NCBI GenBank assembly: GCA_036377055.1
Contig: DASUZD010000038.1
Coordinates: 1-18,551 of the forward strand
DNA: 18,551 bases
Source of the DNA: DASUZD01 sp036377055
GTDB taxonomy: Bacteria > Actinomycetota > Thermoleophilia > Gaiellales > Gaiellaceae
Direction of reading: 5' to 3'
Shown here: positions 13,635 to 18,551 of the stretch, one piece after another
Layout of the letters: every line of letters begins with the position of its first letter
How positions within the stretch are numbered: position 1 is the first letter of the stretch
Translations under genes and position numbers: made by a program
Notes under the pieces: generated by a model
What the model was told of the DNA's origin: nothing
The model's input: only the letters and a program-made list of their open reading frames with translations
Database searches by the model: none

Positions 13635-14864
13635 CGCCCCGGCGAGCCGCTCGAGCTCCTGCACGATTCGGCCGGCGGCGACCGGCGGGCTGAACGACGA
13701 CTCGTAGAGGCGGCGGGCCTCGTCGCCGAGGCGTTCGCGGAGGGTCTGGTCTCGCAGAGCGATGAGCGTCTCGCGGGCGAGGCCCGGTCCGTCGGCTGCC
13801 AGCAGCGAGTTGACGCCATGTGCCAGCTCCGGGATCCCGACGACGCTGTCGGTGTGGGCCACGATGCAGCTCCCGAAGGTCAGCCCGCTGAGGATGCGGG
13901 CACTCGCACCCGTGGTGGTCGGGTTCGGCGCGAGCAGGACGTGCGCCGAGAAGAACTCGTGGTCGGGGCTAGAGATCTGGCCGCGCAGGCGGACGGCCGG
14001 ATGCCGGAGCCCCTCGACAAACTGCGCCGGGGGATCCTGGCCGCCGACGACATGCACCTCGAAGCCGTCCGGCCCGAGCTCGCGCGTCAGGGTGGGCAGG
14101 ATCTCTGGCACGAAGAGGTGGAGCCCGGAGATCGTGCCGATGCCGCGCAAGTGGCCGATCATCAGGATCCGCGGCGGGCCCGGTTCGGCCTGCGCGGCGG
14201 CACGTCGCGCGCGCCAGTCCGGTCCCGCCAGGTCCGGCATCGGGTAATGCGCGTACCACGCGTTGACGCCGTGCCCACGCCCCCACTCCGCGTGGTGGCC
14301 GCTGAAGACGCCGACGCTCGCGAAGCGACGCAGTAGCGCTGCAGTGCGCCGGTTCGCGTGCGCGACGAACGAGACCTCGCTCGCCCGCGCGACGAGCGAT
14401 CGCGGCACGGGGTCGTAGCGAAGGCGGAGGCGCCGAGGCACTCCCGGCGGATGCGAGAGCACCGCGAGGAACGGCGCGGCGTCGTAGCTCGCCGTCGCGG
14501 CGATCGCCTCGATCCCGAAGGCCATCCCGACGTCGATCTCGCCGAGCGCGGCTCGCACCCCCCCGGCGGCGCGCGCCGCCGGTAGGAGATCGGCGTCGGA
14601 CGGCACGACGAGCGAGCGGACGAAACGTGCGCGCGAGACTGCGCCCGGATCGGGCACCTCTACCACGCGCACGACCGCGCCCAGCCGCTCGAGCGCCTCC
14701 ACCCGGCCGGCCACGGTCTCGTCCAGCAGGTATGCGGCCGGACAGAGCACTGCCGTGACCTCGTGCCCCGCGCCGAGCAGCGTCTCGAGGATCGTCCACG
14801 ACGCGAGCGTCGAGCCCGAGTGTCCAAGCGACGGAATGCCGCCGATGACAAAGCCGGCGCGCAC
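13626..14864 (-). CDS. Glycosyltransferase, GT-B fold, GT4-like (paralogue A)
   Basis: This 412-residue cytoplasmic or membrane-associated enzyme presumably transfers a sugar to a glycan. I chose GTG 14864, 2 nt after the upstream stop, because the protein then begins RAGFVIGGIPSLGHSGS, matching the start of its paralogue (RVATIFAGVPNPWQSGA). A longer frame to 14960 only runs over the neighbouring gene. N-terminal Rossmann half about 1-225; C-terminal half starts at PRILMIGHLRG (231-241) and includes GFEVHVVGGQDPP, NPTTTGASARIL, FGSCIVAHTDS and GIPELAHGVNSLL (343-355). The last motif takes the place of the donor-binding EX7E region of GT4. It shares this whole framework with the gene at 16114-17397. 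Stop-start spacing makes it third in a three-gene operon. Donor and acceptor are unknown. Confidence 0.82.
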   Translation of the reverse strand: MRAGFVIGGIPSLGHSGSTLASWTILETLLGAGHEVTAVLCPAAYLLDETVAGRVEALERLGAVVRVVEVPDPGAVSRARFVRSLVVPSDADLLPAARAAGGVRAALGEIDVGMAFGIEAIAATASYDAAPFLAVLSHPPGVPRRLRLRYDPVPRSLVARASEVSFVAHANRRTAALLRRFASVGVFSGHHAEWGRGHGVNAWYAHYPMPDLAGPDWRARRAAAQAEPGPPRILMIGHLRGIGTISGLHLFVPEILPTLTRELGPDGFEVHVVGGQDPPAQFVEGLRHPAVRLRGQISSPDHEFFSAHVLLAPNPTTTGASARILSGLTFGSCIVAHTDSVVGIPELAHGVNSLLAADGPGLARETLIALRDQTLRERLGDEARRLYESSFSPPVAAGRIVQELERLAGARS

Positions 14865-14866
14865 CC

Positions 14867-16117
14867 TCAGGAGACGAGGTCGCGGTAGAGGGCCGTGTGC
14901 GCCGCGACCACGTGCTCCGGCGCGTGGTGAAGCGCGGCGGCGCGGCAGGCGTCGCGCCACGCGGACCGCTCGCGCCCAAGCACGTCGACGAGCCCCCGCG
15001 CGAGCTCCGCCGCGTCACGGCTCCGCGCGATGTAGCCGGTCTCGCCGGTGCGCACGAGGTCGACCGCGTAGCCGATATCGAACGCGACAACCGGGGTGCC
15101 GCAGAGGAGCGCCTCCGGGATCATCAGCGGCCCGGCGTCGGCGATGGTCGGGCAGAGGAAGACGTCGGCCGCCTGGAAGCCGAGCGCGAGCGCGACCTCG
15201 TCGGTGAGCGAGCCGAGCGCGCGGCCGGGGACGTGAAGGAGCGCAAGGAGCTCGTCGCCGCTGGCGCCGACCGCGACGACGAAGAGACGACGGCGCAACA
15301 CGTCCGGGAGCAGCCGCAGCGCCTCGGGCGCAAAGCTCGTGAGCCCCTTCCGGAAGTGCATCATGTCGCCCGCGCCCAGGAGCACGACGAGCGCGTCGCT
15401 CGGGACGTGGAGCAGGTCGCGCGCGACGGCGCGGTCGAACGGCCGGAAGACCGACGTGTCCGTGATCGCGGGGATGATCTCCACCCGGTGGTCGGCGAAG
15501 GCCGAGCTCTCTCGCACCCATTGCGCGGCCGGGCTCGACGGCGCCACGAACGTGAGCGGCAGCCCACGGAGGAGCTCGTGGCGCCGGCGTAGCACCGTCC
15601 GCGACCGGTCGTCCGGATCGTCGCTTCCGAGCTGTGGACAGCGGCCGCACTCGGCCGTGTAGCCGTCGCAGTCGTACGTGTAATGGCAGCCCCCGGTCAG
15701 AGGCGCCTGGTCGGCCAGCGCCCAAACGAGCGGGCAGCGGTAGTGCTCGTGCAAGCGGCGGATCTCGGGCACGGTGAGCAGCCGTGAGATCGAGTGCAGG
15801 ACGACGAGGTCGATCTCGCCCGGAGCGTCGCGGTAGAAGAGGTCGGTTCGGATGTCGGGCTCGACGTCGAGGTTGAAGGCCGGCGGAGGCGTCGGCGGGA
15901 AGCGGCGCGTGACCCTCCGAGCGCGTGCGCGCCACGGGTTGAGATAGGCCGGGATCTCGGTGACGTCGTCGGCGTCCGAGTACTTCTGCCGCACGATCAT
16001 GCGCGAGTGGCAGCCGGCCGCCGAGAGCGAACGATGGAGCCGGAAGGCCGCCTGGGCGGCGCCGCCGTTCGTGTCGCCCGTCGAGAAGTGTAGGAGCCGA
16101 AGCAGGCGGTCGTTCAA
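14867..16117 (-). CDS. Glycosyltransferase family 4-type enzyme
   Basis: This 416-residue protein starts at TTG 16117, which overlaps the previous stop (TTGA). That start places the family hallmark at the N-terminus (LLRLLHFSTGDTNGGAAQAAFRLHRSL); the longer frame upstream is Arg-rich antisense-type sequence. The central part has WALADQAPLTGGCHYTYDCDG and ECGRCPQL (132-162), a four-Cys cluster (144, 150, 157, 160) characteristic of a GT4 subgroup found in exopolysaccharide clusters. C-terminal GT4 features are GAGDMMHFRKG (248-258) and EALLCGTPVVAFDIGYAVDLV (335-355), the donor-binding region with Glu335. It is second in the operon and unrelated in detail to its two flanking paralogues. The sugar is unknown. 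An older-style start at an internal ATG (Met40) would remove the acceptor-side motif and is unlikely. Confidence 0.85.
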   Translation of the reverse strand: MNDRLLRLLHFSTGDTNGGAAQAAFRLHRSLSAAGCHSRMIVRQKYSDADDVTEIPAYLNPWRARARRVTRRFPPTPPPAFNLDVEPDIRTDLFYRDAPGEIDLVVLHSISRLLTVPEIRRLHEHYRCPLVWALADQAPLTGGCHYTYDCDGYTAECGRCPQLGSDDPDDRSRTVLRRRHELLRGLPLTFVAPSSPAAQWVRESSAFADHRVEIIPAITDTSVFRPFDRAVARDLLHVPSDALVVLLGAGDMMHFRKGLTSFAPEALRLLPDVLRRRLFVVAVGASGDELLALLHVPGRALGSLTDEVALALGFQAADVFLCPTIADAGPLMIPEALLCGTPVVAFDIGYAVDLVRTGETGYIARSRDAAELARGLVDVLGRERSAWRDACRAAALHHAPEHVVAAHTALYRDLVS

Positions 16118-17397
16118 GCCTTGACCGGCCTGGCGTCGCGGGCTCCGGCGAGCCGCTCTACCTCCGCCGCGATCCGGCCGCCGGCCTTCTCGGGCGTGAA
16201 GCGCTCCTCGTACACAGCCCGGCCTGCCGCGCCGAGGCGCGCTCGAAGCGCGGGGTCGTGAAGCGCCCGCACGGTCGCATCGGCCAGTCCCTCGGTCGCC
16301 GTCAGAAGCGCGTTCTCGCCATTGACGAGCTCGGGGATGCCGAGGGCGTTCGCCTTGTGCGCGACCACGCAGCACCCGTATGAGAACGCCGTGAGAATCC
16401 GCACGCGCGGTCCTGTCGGCACCGGCGTCGGCACGAGCAGGCAATCGGCGCGCAGAAACTCCTCGTCGGGCGGCTCGACGTGGCCGCGGAGGAAGACGGC
16501 GGGGTGGCTGAGCGCGGCCCGCAGAGAGGCCGGCGGGTCGTACGCCCCCGCGACGTGCACCTCGTAGCCGTCCCGGCCGAGCGCGGCGTCGAGCCTCGGC
16601 AGGACGTCGGCGACGAAGACGTGCAGCGCAGAGATCGTCGCGACCCCGCGCAGGTGGCCGATCATCAGAATGCGCGGCTTCTCGTTCGGCCGGGCTGCCT
16701 CACGCCGCTCGCGCCACCCGGCCCCGACGGGATCCTCGACAGGGGAGGGCGCATACCACGCCTCGACGCCGTTCCTTCGCGCGACGGCGGCGTAGTGCGC
16801 GCCGAAGATTCCGACCGAGTCGAAGCAGCGCAGCATCGCGTAGATCCGCCGGTCGGCGCGGAATGCATACGTGGCGATCCCAAGGCGATAGAGAAGCGCC
16901 TCGCGCCGGAGCGACCACGGGTGCAGCGGATCCCAGCGCGCGCGGATCCGCCGGCTCGTTCCCGGTGGATCGCCGGCCAGCGCGAGCTTCGGGACCGGCG
17001 CACGGTGCGTCGCGGCGATCGCCGGGGTCCCGTGCGCGACGACGGCGTCCGGGCGCTCCTCGAGCAGCGCGTCAGCGGTCGCGCGGCCGTAGGCGACCGC
17101 GGGGAAGAGCGTTTCGTCGCGGGGCCACACGAGCGCGCGCGCGTAGTCGCGCCGCGCGCCCCAACGTGACGCGCGAGGCCGGGGCGAAGCCTCCGCATCG
17201 ACCACGCGGACGGCGACGCCCAAGTCGCGAACCGCGGCGATGCGTTCCTGGTCCTCGAGGTCTCCCTCCCAGGGAAGCGCGAGGAGCACGACGTCATGGC
17301 CGGCATCCCGCAGCGCCGTGACGAGCGCCCAGTGTTGAAGGGTCGCGCCGCTCTGCCACGGGTTCGGCACGCCCGCGAAGATCGTGGCTACTCTCAT
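16114..17397 (-). CDS. Glycosyltransferase, GT-B fold, GT4-like (paralogue B)
   Basis: This 427-residue enzyme is first in the three-gene operon. The ATG at 17397 opens with RVATIFAGVPNPWQSGATLQH, a glycine-rich loop of a Rossmann half. The C-terminal half begins PRILMIGHLRGVATISALHVF (241-261) and continues with GYEVHVAGAYDPPASL, LVPTPVPTGPRVRIL, YGCCVVAHKANALGIPELVNG and ENALL (to 365). These segments line up almost one-for-one with the enzyme at 13626-14864, so the two arose by duplication. The C-terminus (VERLAGARDARPVKA) is longer than in the paralogue. The stop codon overlaps the next start (TTGA). No Shine-Dalgarno is evident; TATCGT on the minus strand (17415-17410) may be a -10 close to the ATG. 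The acceptor is probably the glycan moved by the nearby exporter, which is inference. Confidence 0.83.
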   Translation of the reverse strand: MRVATIFAGVPNPWQSGATLQHWALVTALRDAGHDVVLLALPWEGDLEDQERIAAVRDLGVAVRVVDAEASPRPRASRWGARRDYARALVWPRDETLFPAVAYGRATADALLEERPDAVVAHGTPAIAATHRAPVPKLALAGDPPGTSRRIRARWDPLHPWSLRREALLYRLGIATYAFRADRRIYAMLRCFDSVGIFGAHYAAVARRNGVEAWYAPSPVEDPVGAGWRERREAARPNEKPRILMIGHLRGVATISALHVFVADVLPRLDAALGRDGYEVHVAGAYDPPASLRAALSHPAVFLRGHVEPPDEEFLRADCLLVPTPVPTGPRVRILTAFSYGCCVVAHKANALGIPELVNGENALLTATEGLADATVRALHDPALRARLGAAGRAVYEERFTPEKAGGRIAAEVERLAGARDARPVKA

Positions 17398-17434
17398 CCC
17401 GGCCGCAGCACGATAGCGGCGCCGGGTGACCGTC

Positions 17435-17440
17435 TACACT
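17435..17440 (+). promoter_or_regulatory. Candidate -10 element (TACACT) of the dioxygenase gene
   Basis: TACACT fits TANNNT and ends 10 nt before the ATG at 17451, so the leader would be a few bases at most. The 53-bp divergent gap also holds a minus-strand TATCGT (17415-17410) for the glycosyltransferase operon. Two near-leaderless promoters would be packed back to back. No clear -35 was found. Confidence 0.35.
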
Positions 17441-17450
17441 GGCGCCCGCG

Positions 17451-18335
17451 ATGAGCGTCGCGGCGAAGGTCAGGCACCAGCTCGCGAAGCGGGCGCCCCG
17501 CCTCGAGGAGGCGGCCGTCCGTGCCAACTGGCGCCGTCACAATCGCAGCCGCGCCTTCGATCCCGCCGCGATCGCCGATCCGACGCAGCGACGGCTCGTC
17601 GAGCGGCTGACGCGCGACGGCGTCGTGGTCTCGACGTTCGATGAGGTGATCGGGGACGCCGGGCTCTGGAGCGAGGCCGCCGAGAAGGCGGGCCGGCTGC
17701 ACGAGGCGTGGACGCCGGAGGACGCCGAGGCCGGCAGCAAGGGCACCTTCCTGACGAAGCTCGTCTCCCGGGAATTCGACGCCGACGATCCCTTCGTACG
17801 GATCGCCCTGCACCCCGCCGTGCTGAACGTGGCGAACGGCTACCTCAAGCTCCGCTCGACGCTGCGGGCGCTCGAGCTGTGGCACACGCGGCCGACGCCC
17901 GGTTCCGCGATCCAGACCCAGCTTTGGCACCGCGACGCCGACGACGTCATGAACGTGAAGCTCTTCGTCTACTTCACCGACGTCCGGGTGCCGGCGGGGC
18001 CCCTGACATACGCGCCGCGGACGCACCCGCTCGGCGACCGCCGCACGGTCCCCGAGCACGACGAGCACCGCCGGTCGACCGACGACCAGATGGCGCGGAT
18101 CGTCCCCGAGAGCGACTGGCGGATCCTCGCAGGCCCGCCCGGGACGATCGTCTTCGCCGACACCTGCGGCTACCACAAGCAGCTGAAGCCGGAGTCGGAC
18201 GAGCGCGTGAAGCTCGTCGCGCACTACGTCTCCGGGACGCCGTATGTCCCGCCCGCGCTCGACATCCGCGGCGTCGACGAGAGCGCGCTCTCGGATGACC
18301 AGTACTACGCGGTTTTCGACCGCGGCCGCGCCTGA
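17451..18335 (+). CDS. Phytanoyl-CoA dioxygenase (PhyH)-family Fe(II)/2-oxoglutarate oxygenase
   Basis: This 294-residue protein is predicted to use Fe(II), O2 and 2-oxoglutarate to hydroxylate a substrate. The metal triad is visible as His160-Arg-Asp162 (QLWHRDADD) and His242 (DTCGYHKQ), with Arg252 (DERVK) placed to bind 2-oxoglutarate. GPLTYAPRTHPLG (183-195) is the typical PhyH loop between the facial-triad strands. Length is normal for the family. The basic N-terminal 35 residues look unstructured or helical. PhyH proteins recur in secondary-metabolite and polysaccharide loci, where substrates range from lipids to sugars, so modification of a glycan or lipid carrier here is inference. 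It is divergent from the glycosyltransferase operon, and its 3' end overlaps the convergent epimerase gene by 31 bp. Confidence 0.88.
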   Translation: MSVAAKVRHQLAKRAPRLEEAAVRANWRRHNRSRAFDPAAIADPTQRRLVERLTRDGVVVSTFDEVIGDAGLWSEAAEKAGRLHEAWTPEDAEAGSKGTFLTKLVSREFDADDPFVRIALHPAVLNVANGYLKLRSTLRALELWHTRPTPGSAIQTQLWHRDADDVMNVKLFVYFTDVRVPAGPLTYAPRTHPLGDRRTVPEHDEHRRSTDDQMARIVPESDWRILAGPPGTIVFADTCGYHKQLKPESDERVKLVAHYVSGTPYVPPALDIRGVDESALSDDQYYAVFDRGRA

Positions 18336-18551
18336 ACCTCGGCCAGCTGGGCCAGGATCTCGTCGAGCGAGATCGACACCTCCCAGTCCGGATAGTCGGA
18401 CCGCAGGCGCCCGAGGTCGCTGATGTAGCAGATGTGGTCGCCGCGGCGAGCCTCCTCGACGTACTGCCGCTCGATCGGCCTGCCGAAGAGCTCCTCGAAG
18501 CGCTCGATCGCCTCGATCACCGAGATGCTGTTGGCCCGGCCGCCGCCGAGG
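18305..18551 (-). CDS. Sugar-nucleotide epimerase, C-terminal part (CDP-tyvelose 2-epimerase-like)
   Basis: Only the last 81 codons are in the window; the frame is open to the right edge, so the start lies outside. The segment reads LGGGRANSISVIEAIERFEE, then GRPIERQYVEEARRGDHICY and ISDLGRLRSDYPDWEVS, close to the C-terminus of CDP-paratose/tyvelose 2-epimerases and other extended SDR enzymes. In those enzymes the GGGR-NS-S-EA stretch lies near the sugar-nucleotide site. The ending ARPRSKTA runs 31 bp into the 3' end of the convergent dioxygenase gene. Such an enzyme would make an activated deoxy- or epimerised hexose, fitting the neighbouring glycosyltransferases. The exact nucleotide sugar cannot be told from this part. 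Confidence 0.8.
   Translation of the reverse strand, partial: LGGGRANSISVIEAIERFEELFGRPIERQYVEEARRGDHICYISDLGRLRSDYPDWEVSISLDEILAQLAEVQARPRSKTA

Noticed and set aside
12531..14336. 601-codon plus-strand frame across the Kelch and glycosyltransferase genes
   Set aside because: It crosses two convincing genes and the palindromes, and its translation is Arg/Ala shadow sequence.
14865..14960. Longer start of the third glycosyltransferase
   Set aside because: The extension overlaps the end of the upstream gene and has no counterpart in the paralogue.

Overview
The window is GC-rich throughout, with strong third-position G/C bias, and every gene reads as typical high-GC actinobacterial coding sequence. 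Several gene families here are ones I associate with Thermoleophilia (Gaiellales/Solirubrobacterales): the degenerate M23-like tip of the RHS protein, the tandem BamE-like exported protein, and the Wzm/Wzt-type exporter. That placement is an inference from style and family recall, not from a marker gene. The window looks like a chromosomal cell-surface polysaccharide locus with a large secreted YD-repeat protein set inside it. I see no tRNA, rRNA, CRISPR array, transposase or integrase.

Left part (1-4548, all +): the 3' part of a polytopic membrane protein, then an overlapping ABC-2 permease/ATPase pair of the O-antigen/teichoic-acid exporter type (Wzm/Wzt-like), then a small predicted lipoprotein of unknown function.

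Centre (4549-10747, +): a good promoter (TTGACA-17-TAGAAG), a structured leader of about 100 nt, and a 1754-residue Sec-exported protein. Its domain order is signal peptide, parallel beta-helix, DUF6531-like entry, about forty YD repeats, RHS core with an exact PxxxxDPxGL motif, and a 209-residue tip that looks like a metal-site-less M23/LytM domain. An ATGA overlap couples it to a small exported Cys-rich BamE-like protein. The pair has the layout of an RHS effector with a partner. A perfect GC hairpin closes the unit against the convergent next gene.

Right part (10748-18551): a secreted clan GH-A glycoside hydrolase (-), divergent from a secreted Kelch-type beta-propeller (+). Next come two related long palindromes plus a decayed copy of a glycosyltransferase 3' end, then three tightly coupled glycosyltransferase genes (-) in which two paralogues flank an unrelated GT4-type enzyme. 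A phytanoyl-CoA-dioxygenase-like gene (+) follows, divergent from the GT operon. The last gene is the C-terminus of a CDP-tyvelose-epimerase-like sugar-nucleotide epimerase (-), cut by the window edge.

Taken together, the sugar-nucleotide epimerase, glycosyltransferases, possible sugar-modifying dioxygenase, ABC exporter and secreted hydrolase fit making, exporting and trimming a surface glycan. The RHS protein and its partner are the accessory part and the most interesting feature. The palindrome pair at the Kelch/GT junction is the clearest non-coding structure that gene calls do not explain.
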